From: Opitutaceae bacterium
GTDB lineage: Bacteria; Verrucomicrobiota; Verrucomicrobiia; Opitutales; Opitutaceae
Direction: 5' to 3'
DNA: 5,078 bases
Assembly: GCA_031254955.1 (NCBI GenBank)
Contig: JAIRTK010000359.1
Coordinates: 1-5,078, forward strand
How positions within the stretch are numbered: position 1 is the stretch's first letter; each line of letters starts with the position of its first letter. A program made the position numbers and the translations under genes. The notes under the pieces were generated by a model that made no database searches, had not been told where the DNA came from, and saw only the letters and a list, made by a program, of their open reading frames with translations. Below, piece by piece: positions 1 through 5,078 of this stretch.

Positions 1-135
1 CTGGGAATGGGTGTCAGGCGTTTCGCTTTGTTTGGGACTTCCATCCTCCCCTTCCTGACGAAAGAGGAAAGAGGGAAGAGGGAAGATGTTGGAGGGAGCA
101 TTACTTTGGGAGGGGGGCATTCGATTCCTGTTTGC
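1..135. other. Purine-rich intergenic region downstream of clpB
   Basis: No credible gene is seen here. From about 61 to 117 the + strand is almost pure A/G, with repeated GAGGGAA-type words ending in a G3-A-G6 run. Read in the clpB direction this is a pyrimidine-rich 3' trailer. A hairpin can be drawn between roughly 48-56 and 65-73 (9 pairs including G-U pairs, 8-nt loop). It has no T-run after it in the clpB direction, so I do not call it a terminator. A short reading frame on the + strand here has no recognisable content. Confidence 0.5.
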
Positions 136-185
136 TCAGGCTTTTACCTCCATCGCCGGGGCGTCAGGCTTTTACTTCCATTGCC
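136..185 (-). repeat. Tandem near-copy of the clpB 3' end
   Basis: Two 22-nt copies lie at 164-185 (the true end of clpB) and 136-157, 28 nt apart, and match at 20 of 22 positions. Both read on the minus strand as codons for A-M-E-V-K-A followed by TGA. The two differences are transitions at third codon positions (GCA/GCG and GAA/GAG). The offset is not a multiple of three and the first TGA precedes the second copy, so the outer copy is not translated as part of ClpB. Sequence on either side of the block is not duplicated. It could be a scar of slippage, an integration-site duplication or a conserved short sequence; the mechanism is unknown. Confidence 0.8.
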
Positions 186-2755
186 AAGTTGTCGGTCTTG
201 ACGGTGAATTTTACTGTCGCGCCTTCGGGGATTTCTCCGCCGACCAGGCTTCGGGCGAGCCGGGTCTCGATCTGGCGTTGCAGGAAACGCTTCAGCGGGC
301 GGGCGCCGAAGACCGGGTCGTAACCCTTTTCGGCCACCCAATCCTTTGCCTTCGCATCCAACTTCACGGTCACGCGGCGGTCGGCGAGGCGTTGGTTCAG
401 GTCGGCCACGAGCAGGTCCACGATTTGCGTGATTTCCTCCAGCGTGAGCGGCTTGAAGAGGAGGGTTTCGTCGATGCGGTTCAGGAACTCCGGGCGGAAG
501 CCGCGGCGCAGCTCGGCCATCACGCTTTCGCGCACGGGGTCGGGGATGGTGTCGCCCGTCACGCCTTCCAGCAGGAAGCGGCTGCCGAGGTTCGAGGTCA
601 TGATGATGAGGGTGTTTTTGAAGTCCACCGTGCGGCCTTGCGAGTCGGTGATGCGGCCGTCGTCGAGGACTTGCAGCAGGACATTGAACACGTCGGGGTG
701 CGCTTTTTCGATTTCGTCGAAGAGCACGACGGCGTAGGGTTTGCGGCGCACGGCTTCGGTGAGCTGGCCGCCTTCGTCGTAGCCGACGTAGCCGGGGGGC
801 GCGCCGATGAGGCGGGCGACGCTGTGTTTTTCCATGTATTCGGACATGTCGATGCGCGTGATCGCGGCTTCGCTGTCGAAGAGCGTTTCGGCGAGCGTCT
901 TCGCAAGCTCGGTTTTGCCGACGCCGGTCGGGCCGAGGAAGAGAAAGCTGCCGACCGGGCGGCGCGGGTCTTTGATGCCGGCGCGGGCGCGCAGGATGGC
1001 CTCGCTCACGAGGCGCACGGCTTCGTCCTGGCCGATGACGCGGCGGTGGAGCATGTCGCCGAGGCGCAGGAGTTTTTCGCGTTCGCTTTCGATGAGGCGC
1101 GTGACGGGGATGCCCGACCATTTGGCCACCACTTCGGCGATTTCCTCGGCGGAGACTTCCTCTTTGAAGAGTTCGGTCTTGGCTTCGGTTTTTTCGAGTT
1201 TGGTCAACTCGGATTCGAGTTGCGGGATTTTGCCGTGGCGCAGTTCGGCGAGTTTGTTGAGGTCGTAGGCGCGCTCGGCTTGTTCCATGGCGAGGCGCGC
1301 GGTGTCGAGTTCTTCGCGGACTTTGCGCACGCGGTTGACGGCGGCTTTTTCTTTTTCCCATTTGGCGCGGAGCGCGGCGGTCTCGGTGCGCGCGTCGGCG
1401 AGTTCCCGGCGCAGCGTGTCGAGGCGGTGCCGGGAGGCGTCGTCTTTTTCGAGTTGGAGCGCGGCTTCTTCGATTTCGAGTTGGAGGACGCGGCGCTGGA
1501 GGGCGTCGAGTTCCTGCGGCGCGGAATCCATCTCGGTGCGGATCATCGCGCAGGCTTCGTCCACGAGGTCGATGGCTTTGTCGGGCAGGAAGCGGTCGGA
1601 GATGTAGCGGTTGGAGAGGGTGACGGCGCTGACGAGCGCGTTGTCCTGGATGCGCACGCCGTGGTGCAGCTCGAAGCGTTCTTTCAGGCCGCGCAGGATG
1701 GAGATGGCGTCCTCGACGGATGGCGGTTCGACGAGCACGGGTTGGAAGCGGCGTTCGAGCGCGGCGTCTTTTTCGATGTGTTTGCGGTATTCGTCGAGCG
1801 TGGTCGCGCCGATGCAGTGCAGCTCGCCGCGCGCGAGCATGGGTTTGAGGAGGTTGCCGGCGTCCATCGCGCCGTCGGTCTTGCCGGCGCCGACGATGGT
1901 GTGGAGTTCGTCGATGAAGAGGAGGATGCGTCCGTCGCTTTCCTTGATTTCCTTGAGCACGGCTTTGAGGCGTTCCTCAAATTCGCCGCGGTATTTCGCG
2001 CCGGCGATGAGCGCGCCCATGTCGAGCGCGAAGAGGGTTTTGTCTTTGAGGCCTTCGGGCACGTCGCCGCGCACGATGCGTTGCGCGAGGCCTTCGACGA
2101 TGGCGGTCTTGCCGACGCCAGGCTCGCCGATGAGCACGGGGTTGTTCTTGGTTTTGCGCGAGAGGATGCGGATGGCGCGGCGGATTTCGTCGTCGCGGCC
2201 AATGACGGGGTCCATTTTGCCTTTTTTCGCCTGGGCAACGAGGTCGATGCCGTATTTTTCGAGCGCCTGGTAGGTGGCTTCGGGGTTGTCGGTGGTGACG
2301 CGCTGGTTGCCGCGCAGCGCGCGCAATGTTTTCAGCACGGTGTCGCGGTCGAGGTTGAAGGAGTTGAGGCAGCGCGCGAGCGTCTCGGGCTTCGCGACTT
2401 CGATGAGCGCGAGGAAGAGGTGCTCCACGCTGACGAAATCGTCCTTGAGCGTTTCGGCTTCCTTCTCGGCGCGAGTGAGCACTTCGTTGACGGCTTGCGT
2501 GACGTAGATTTTGGACACGTCCACGCTGCCGGAGACGCGCGGCAGGCGGTCGAGTTCGCGCCCGGCGGCGAGGGTGAGCGCGCTGGCGGCGAGGCCGAGT
2601 TTTTCGACGAGCGCGGGCACGAGGCCGTCCTCTTGCGCGAGCAGGGCGTGGAGGAGGTGCCAGGTATCGACTTCGTTGTGCTGGCGGCGGCGCGCCTCGG
2701 CTTGGGCGTCGGTGATCGCCTGGCGCGACATGACGGTGAGTTTTTGAAAATCCAT
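164..2755 (-). CDS. clpB: ATP-dependent chaperone ClpB (Hsp100 disaggregase)
   Basis: ClpB is a cytosolic hexameric AAA+ machine that, with DnaK/DnaJ/GrpE, pulls polypeptides out of heat-induced aggregates through its central pore. The 863-residue product has the usual ClpB length. In order: Clp N-domain (about 1-150); AAA-1 with Walker A GEPGVGKT (210-217), pore-loop Tyr255 in AKYRG, Walker B ending D282-E283 and arginine finger pair R335/R336; a charged coiled-coil middle domain (about 410-530), which marks ClpB rather than ClpA or ClpX; AAA-2 with Walker A GPTGVGKT (608-615), pore loop GYVGYDEGG (655-663), Walker B ending D680-E681, arginine finger R760 and sensor-2 GAR (817-819). No key residue is missing. 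The ATG at 2755 gives the standard start [10 protein letters not shown]; the frame stays open further upstream but adds only non-homologous low-complexity residues. No clear Shine-Dalgarno precedes it. I saw no CIRCE element or obvious sigma-32 promoter, so its heat regulation is not visible. Confidence 0.98.
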   Translation of the reverse strand: MDFQKLTVMSRQAITDAQAEARRRQHNEVDTWHLLHALLAQEDGLVPALVEKLGLAASALTLAAGRELDRLPRVSGSVDVSKIYVTQAVNEVLTRAEKEAETLKDDFVSVEHLFLALIEVAKPETLARCLNSFNLDRDTVLKTLRALRGNQRVTTDNPEATYQALEKYGIDLVAQAKKGKMDPVIGRDDEIRRAIRILSRKTKNNPVLIGEPGVGKTAIVEGLAQRIVRGDVPEGLKDKTLFALDMGALIAGAKYRGEFEERLKAVLKEIKESDGRILLFIDELHTIVGAGKTDGAMDAGNLLKPMLARGELHCIGATTLDEYRKHIEKDAALERRFQPVLVEPPSVEDAISILRGLKERFELHHGVRIQDNALVSAVTLSNRYISDRFLPDKAIDLVDEACAMIRTEMDSAPQELDALQRRVLQLEIEEAALQLEKDDASRHRLDTLRRELADARTETAALRAKWEKEKAAVNRVRKVREELDTARLAMEQAERAYDLNKLAELRHGKIPQLESELTKLEKTEAKTELFKEEVSAEEIAEVVAKWSGIPVTRLIESEREKLLRLGDMLHRRVIGQDEAVRLVSEAILRARAGIKDPRRPVGSFLFLGPTGVGKTELAKTLAETLFDSEAAITRIDMSEYMEKHSVARLIGAPPGYVGYDEGGQLTEAVRRKPYAVVLFDEIEKAHPDVFNVLLQVLDDGRITDSQGRTVDFKNTLIIMTSNLGSRFLLEGVTGDTIPDPVRESVMAELRRGFRPEFLNRIDETLLFKPLTLEEITQIVDLLVADLNQRLADRRVTVKLDAKAKDWVAEKGYDPVFGARPLKRFLQRQIETRLARSLVGGEIPEGATVKFTVKTDNLAMEVKA

Positions 2756-2855
2756 AATGGCTAGTCTATCGCAAACGGCGTGCCGCGCGAGTCTTCGCGC
2801 TGCGCGCGAGGGAGCCGGGGCGGAGGCTGGGCGCCACGGGTGTGACACCGGGCGC

Positions 2856-2897
2856 GCCGTGGTGTCGCGTCGCGTCGCACTGCGGTGACACCACGGC
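2856..2897. promoter_or_regulatory. Inverted repeat upstream of clpB, possible operator
   Basis: The arms GCCGTGGTGTC (2856-2866) and GACACCACGGC (2887-2897) are perfect 11-bp inverted repeats around a 20-nt centre. A related hyphenated palindrome, GGTGT-G-ACACC, sits next to it at 2839-2849, and the 8-mer GTGACACC occurs at both 2842-2849 and 2885-2892. The cluster starts about 84 nt upstream of the clpB ATG. It could be a repressor or activator site or a folded 5' leader. It does not match the CIRCE consensus (TTAGCACTC-N9-GAGTGCTAA). The function is inference. Confidence 0.4.
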
Positions 2898-2911
2898 ACA
2901 CGTTCCTCTTT

Positions 2912-2932
2912 CCCCCTCCCCTTCTCCCTCCC
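2912..2932 (-). other. G-quadruplex motif 1 on the clpB sense strand
   Basis: Four C-tracts on the + strand (5, 4, 3 and 3 C) are separated by 1, 4 and 1 nt. On the minus strand they read as G-tracts fitting the canonical G3+N1-7 pattern. It lies about 157 nt upstream of the clpB start. The motif is seen directly; folding is not. Confidence 0.45.
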
Positions 2933-2946
2933 ACACACCACACACA

Positions 2947-2967
2947 CCCATCACCCATCACCCACCC
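2947..2967 (-). other. G-quadruplex motif 2 on the clpB sense strand
   Basis: Four CCC tracts at 2947-2949, 2954-2956, 2961-2963 and 2965-2967 on the + strand give, on the minus strand, GGG tracts with loops of 1, 4 and 4 nt. The spacing reflects a tandem CATCACC heptamer. Further CCC tracts at 2978-2980 and 2985-2987 could join in alternative folds. Confidence 0.45.
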
Positions 2968-3000
2968 ACACACACCACCCTCCACCCATCACCACTCCGG

Positions 3001-3095
3001 TGTTTTCCTTCCCTCGTTCTCGTTTTTCGTTCTCTTTATTCTTTCTTCTTTCTCGTTCTCTTTCTCGTTCTCTTTATTCTTTATTCGTTTTTCTC
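3001..3095 (+). repeat. Pyrimidine tract with repeated TCGTTCTCTTT words
   Basis: The + strand is almost entirely T/C with scattered G and A. The 18-mer TCGTTCTCTTTATTCTTT occurs perfectly twice, at 3027-3044 and 3065-3082. A partial copy, TCGTTCTCTTTC, at 3053-3064 forms a 12-nt tandem step into the second copy. The reverse complement of the 18-mer occurs once more at 3708-3725, on the far side of the IS remnant. It may be a dispersed genomic repeat or slippage-prone simple sequence. Confidence 0.75.
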
Positions 3096-3129
3096 CGGGC
3101 GGGCGGGGTTGCCTGTGGAGAAAGAGAAA

Positions 3130-3145
3130 TAATAGACCTGTTGTG
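3130..3145 (+). repeat. Left terminal inverted repeat of the IS remnant
   Basis: TAATAGACCTGTTGTG is the exact reverse complement of 3693-3708. It lies beyond the transposase stop (3185-3187), at the 3' end of the element in transposase orientation. Confidence 0.85.
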
Positions 3146-3184
3146 AACTAATGAAGAGAGGAAGCAAAGGCATGGGAGTTCCAG

Positions 3185-3645
3185 TCAGTTGATGAAGTAG
3201 TTCCACAATCCGGCGGCGGGCAGGTTGAAGTGCTCGTCGGTTTTGGGTTTTCGATTGCGGAAGAGCACGGCAACCGCGTGGTAACGCTTCATGCTCTCGA
3301 TGCTATGCTCGGCCACCACCCGGTGCCTGGACACAAGCCGGTTCCCCTGCCAATCCTGCTCGTCACGCGGACGGCGTTTGCTTGCTTTTATCGGCACGCA
3401 CACTCGCAAGCATGCGTCAGATGCCCTTTCAGATAAAACAGAATGAAGGCCGGTTTGTGCCTGCCCGTCGGTATCTTTCCATGCTGGCCAGCTCCCACTG
3501 CACGCTGTCGCTCAAGCCGGTTCTCCAATCGCCTCTGCCACAACCCTTGCATTCCTTCCGCCAGTTCCTCGAACTTTCCCCCTCCCATTCCCAACACCGC
3601 CTTGCGGCTTCCCTCGTCTCTGCACTAGCCGCTCATTAGGTTCAT
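3185..3645 (-). pseudogene. IS5-family DDE transposase, deleted and frameshifted
   Basis: Two homologous pieces lie in different frames. The N-terminal piece (about 3609 to 3409) contains KAVLGM, KFEELAEGM and, after a basic GAGQ segment, ILFYLKGHLTH, the pattern of the N-terminal helix-turn-helix part of DDE_Tnp_4-type transposases. The C-terminal piece (3409 to 3185, 74 codons) contains PIKASKRRPRDE, then RHRVVAEHSIESMKRY and RNRKPKTDEHFNLPAAGLWNY. It keeps the R-(3)-E-(6)-K signature around the third catalytic residue. The middle third or more, with both catalytic Asp residues, is absent. The pieces meet near 3391-3411, where the frame changes. An ATG at 3643-3645 is followed in frame by TAG at 3625-3627, so either the start also carries a nonsense mutation or a later GTG/ATG (3597 or 3588) was used. 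The product would be inactive. Family assignment rests on remembered motifs. Confidence 0.78.
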
Positions 3646-3692
3646 GACTCCTGCTTTATCCTTTTTCCCCTCTCTCGCCCAGCTTTCTATTC

Positions 3693-3708
3693 CACAACAG
3701 GTCTATTA
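3693..3708 (-). repeat. Right terminal inverted repeat of the IS remnant
   Basis: CACAACAGGTCTATTA is the perfect reverse complement of the left end at 3130-3145. It lies upstream of the transposase start. Inside the 16-bp core the two ends remain only loosely similar. Confidence 0.85.
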
Positions 3709-3725
3709 AAGAATAAAGAGAACGA
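3708..3725 (-). repeat. Inverted copy of the 18-nt flank word
   Basis: AAAGAATAAAGAGAACGA is the exact reverse complement of the two copies at 3027-3044 and 3065-3082. It touches the right end of the IS, sharing one base. Similarity to the left copy at 3027 continues outward for several more bases with a one-base indel (TCGTTTTCG against TCGTTTTTCG). On the left, 47 nt separate the nearer copy from the IS end; on the right there is no gap. Confidence 0.75.
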
Positions 3726-3844
3726 AAACGAAGAAAGAGAGAAGCGGAACGAAGCGCACACACACTCTCTCCCCCCTCCCCCGGAAACTCTCTCGCGAAA
3801 TTCGTCTTTGAAATCCTGGAGAGGACGGGCAAGTTCGCTTTGTC
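3709..3844. other. Upstream region of the DUF1080 gene
   Basis: An A/G-rich stretch (3709-3750) is followed by (CA)n at 3757-3764, CT repeats and a C6-T-C5 run (3771-3782), then more mixed sequence. GGAGAGG at 3818-3824 resembles a Shine-Dalgarno but is about 20 nt from the ATG at 3845, too far for normal use. TTGAAA at about 3807 could be a -35 box, but no good -10 follows at the right distance, so no promoter is called. Confidence 0.4.
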
Positions 3845-4849
3845 ATGAAACTCATCCCCTTCCTCAAAACCGCCGGCTTGGGCGCGCTTCTCGCCGCCGG
3901 CATCCTCACGGCGTCCGTCGCGTGCGAACGTCGCGCCGCCGGGTTCGCCGACTCGCGTTGGGCGCTGACCATTCCCGGCGGCGGCATCGGCTGGCTCGGC
4001 CTCACGCAAAAACCGGACGGCAAACTCGACGCGCTCCTGCTCTGGAGCGGCGGCCACCCGCGCCCCGCGCCCGCCGCGCTCAAGGACGGCGCGCTCGTCG
4101 TCACCCGCGAATTCAAGCGGAACGGCAAGCCCTTTTCCGACGAGATCACCGCGAAGCTCGAAGGCCGGGACGCGCTCGCCCTCACCGTCCGCCACCTCGA
4201 CGCCACCGGCGCCGAAATCCGCAAGCCGGAGACGTTTTCCGGCAGGCGCATCCCCGCGCTCCCGCCGCGCCCCGACCTCGCGAAAGTGAAGTTCGGCGCG
4301 CCCGTCCGCCTCATCGGCGACACGCTCGACAACTGGGCCGTCATGAACCCGAAGGCTTACAACGGCTGGACGCTGAAAGACGGCGTGCTGTCGAACAACG
4401 TCGTCCAGCCCGACGGCACGAAAAAACACGGCGCCAACCTCCGCACGAAGGCGGCGGACTTTGAGGACTTCCGCATCAGCTTTGAAGTCAACATGCCCCC
4501 GAAAAGCAACAGCGGCGTGTATCTGCGCGGCATCTACGAAATCCAGATGGCCGACACCCACGACCAGCCGCCCGGCTATCTCAACATGGGCGCGCTCTAC
4601 GGGCGCATCGCGCCAAGCGCCGCCGTGGAAAAAGCCCCCGGCGAATGGCAGACCGTCGAGGCCACGCTGGTGAACCGCCACATCACGGTGGTGTTGAACG
4701 GCGTGACCATCATCGACAACCAGCCCGTGCTCGGCTGCACCGGCGGCGCGCTCACGTCGGACGAATTTGTCCCCGGCCCCATCTACCTGCAAGGCGACCA
4801 CAGCGACGCGCACTACCGCAACATGGTTGTCCGCCCGGTGGCGAACTAA
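3845..4849 (+). CDS. Exported DUF1080 (3-keto-disaccharide hydrolase domain) protein
   Basis: The 334-residue protein begins with a signal peptide: K2 and K8, then a hydrophobic Ala/Leu/Gly stretch (9-25) ending SVA-C27. Cleavage could be by signal peptidase I after A26. C27 could instead be lipidated, although Ser at -3 is a poor lipobox. Residues 28-140 form a beta-rich N-terminal region I cannot name. Residues about 144-334 match DUF1080: GDTLDNW (158-164), W175-x-L-K-D-G180, L-R-T-K (199-202) then DFEDFRISFEV, NSGVYLRGIYEIQMAD (222-237), GEWQTVEATL (266-275), VVLNGVTIID (282-291) and GPIYLQGDHSDAHYRN (311-326). This domain has a concanavalin-like sandwich fold and is annotated as acting on 3-keto-glycosides; members are abundant in Planctomycetota and Verrucomicrobiota. 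The substrate here cannot be read from sequence. It acts in the periplasm or at the outer membrane. No neighbouring oxidoreductase or isomerase supports a pathway within this window. Confidence 0.9.
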   Translation: MKLIPFLKTAGLGALLAAGILTASVACERRAAGFADSRWALTIPGGGIGWLGLTQKPDGKLDALLLWSGGHPRPAPAALKDGALVVTREFKRNGKPFSDEITAKLEGRDALALTVRHLDATGAEIRKPETFSGRRIPALPPRPDLAKVKFGAPVRLIGDTLDNWAVMNPKAYNGWTLKDGVLSNNVVQPDGTKKHGANLRTKAADFEDFRISFEVNMPPKSNSGVYLRGIYEIQMADTHDQPPGYLNMGALYGRIAPSAAVEKAPGEWQTVEATLVNRHITVVLNGVTIIDNQPVLGCTGGALTSDEFVPGPIYLQGDHSDAHYRNMVVRPVAN

Positions 4850-4966
4850 ACGCCGCCAGAGCGCCGCGAGATCACGCAGGCCGGCATCGCGATGTTACGC
4901 GGGCCGGCGCAGTGCGATCGTCCGCGCGGTGGCTGGTGGTGGTGTGTGTGTGGAGAGGGGGGCGGG
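4850..4966. other. Convergent intergenic region
   Basis: These 117 nt separate two convergent stop codons. They contain the perfect 10-bp palindrome CATCGCGATG (4885-4894), flanked by direct copies of GGCCGGC at 4879-4885 and 4902-4908 whose self-complementary GCCGGC cores could pair. A (TG)n/G-rich run follows at 4941-4966. No T-run follows the possible stem in either direction, so an intrinsic terminator is not supported. Confidence 0.4.
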
Positions 4967-5078
4967 TTACCAGAGGCGGCGGTAGCCGAAGTTGAGGCCC
5001 CAGGGGCGTTCGTAGCGGGCGGCTTTGGCGTATTCGTAGTCCAGATACAATTGGCTCAGGTCGGTGATGCGATACATC
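4967..5078 (-). CDS. C-terminal fragment of a protein, possibly an outer-membrane beta-barrel
   Basis: Only the 3' end is inside the window. From the right edge the minus strand reads 36 codons, starting MYRITDLSQL and ending GLNFGYRRLW, before TAA at 4967-4969. The codons are strongly G/C-ending like the other genes here, which supports real coding. The fragment is rich in Tyr and other aromatic residues and ends in Trp. Hydrophobic or aromatic residues sit at C-terminal positions 5, 7 and 9 (Tyr, Phe, Leu), as in the terminal strand of outer-membrane barrels such as TonB-dependent receptors or porins; Arg at position 3 is less typical. The ATG at 5075-5077 is probably an internal Met, since 36 residues would be unusually short. 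I do not recognise the family. The gene is convergent with the DUF1080 gene. Confidence 0.6.
   Translation of the reverse strand, partial: MYRITDLSQLYLDYEYAKAARYERPWGLNFGYRRLW

Larger units (their letters stand above)
2756..3129. other. clpB upstream region, low-complexity and repeat-rich
   Basis: This 374-nt stretch has no credible gene; the short open frames in it are simple-sequence translations. Going away from clpB it contains a GC-rich leader (2756-2838), a cluster of GGTGTC/GACACC words with a perfect inverted repeat (2839-2897), C-rich and CA-rich DNA (2905-2998), a T/C tract of repeated words (3001-3095), and a short GC-rich segment flanked by TTTCTCC (3090-3096) and GGAGAAA (3117-3123) that could pair as a stem. 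The clpB promoter presumably lies here, but I could not place a -35/-10 pair with confidence. Confidence 0.6.
3130..3708 (-). mobile_element. Internally deleted IS5-type insertion sequence (MITE-like remnant)
   Basis: This 579-bp unit is bounded by perfect 16-bp terminal inverted repeats and contains the two ends of a DDE transposase gene on the minus strand. The central part coding for the first two catalytic aspartates is missing. Related autonomous elements usually encode transposases of roughly 240-280 residues, so roughly 300-400 bp appear to be deleted. Because both ends are intact, it could in principle be moved in trans by a full-length relative. Its base composition is less GC-rich than clpB and the DUF1080 gene. 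The target-site duplication is ambiguous: TA (3133-3134 and 3704-3705) and AA (3128-3129 and 3709-3710) both fit, depending on where the ends are placed. The subgroup within the IS5 superfamily is not resolved. Confidence 0.82.

Noticed and set aside
86..2764. An 892-codon open frame on the + strand antisense to clpB
   Set aside because: It mirrors clpB almost exactly. Its product is a Phe/His/Glu/Asp/Gly-rich sequence typical of reading the opposite strand of a GC-rich gene whose third positions avoid A/T. It has no recognisable domain, whereas the minus strand gives perfect ClpB.
2756..2947. A longer ClpB N-terminus using an upstream start at 2947
   Set aside because: The extra residues are Arg/Gly/Ala-rich and non-homologous, and they cover the palindrome region. 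The ATG at 2755 gives the standard ClpB N-terminus and length.
2945..2967. CRISPR-like tandem repeat
   Set aside because: The CATCACC units are 7 nt and contiguous with no spacers; this is microsatellite-like simple sequence.
2842..3151. Small + strand open frames rich in Pro, His, Thr and Ser/Phe
   Set aside because: They are translations of the CA/CCC and T/C simple-sequence tracts, with no ribosome binding site or domain.
3656..4813. A 385-codon open frame on the minus strand opposite the DUF1080 gene
   Set aside because: Same cause: an antisense shadow of a GC-rich coding region. It runs into low-complexity DNA and has no family motif, while the + strand frame matches DUF1080 throughout.
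4879..4908. Bidirectional terminator between the DUF1080 gene and the right-edge gene
   Set aside because: Only a 6-bp GC stem can be drawn, with a 17-nt loop and no T-run on either side.

Overview
The window comes from a GC-rich bacterium with strong G/C preference at third codon positions. It holds two complete genes, one partial gene at the right edge and a decayed insertion sequence. Weak or absent Shine-Dalgarno sequences, a secreted 3-keto-disaccharide hydrolase/DUF1080 protein and a probable outer-membrane protein would fit the Planctomycetota-Verrucomicrobiota group, perhaps an Opitutae-like verrucomicrobium. This placement is inference from gene content only.

Layout, left to right. 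Positions 1-163 are the clpB downstream region, purine-rich on the + strand, with a short second copy of the last codons of clpB. Positions 164-2755 (minus) are a complete clpB disaggregase gene. Positions 2756-3129 are the clpB upstream region: an 11-bp perfect inverted repeat, two canonical G-quadruplex motifs on the clpB sense strand, a CA/CCCAT-rich stretch and a pyrimidine tract built from a repeated 18-nt word. Positions 3130-3708 are a 579-bp element bounded by perfect 16-bp terminal inverted repeats. It contains the N-terminal and C-terminal ends of an IS5-type DDE transposase with the catalytic centre deleted, so it is a non-autonomous, MITE-like remnant. The same 18-nt word abuts its right end in inverted orientation. 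Positions 3845-4849 (plus) are an exported DUF1080 protein. Positions 4967-5078 (minus) are the C-terminal end of a protein that may be an outer-membrane beta-barrel.

clpB and the DUF1080 gene are divergent, with about 1.1 kb between them occupied by the IS remnant and low-complexity DNA. The DUF1080 gene and the right-edge gene are convergent. The genes do not look like one pathway: clpB is a housekeeping heat-shock gene, while the other two are envelope or carbohydrate-related accessory genes. I see no convincing new multi-gene system. The most unusual signals lie in the intergenic DNA: the internally deleted IS nested between inverted purine/pyrimidine repeats, the duplicated clpB tail and the G4/palindrome-rich clpB leader.
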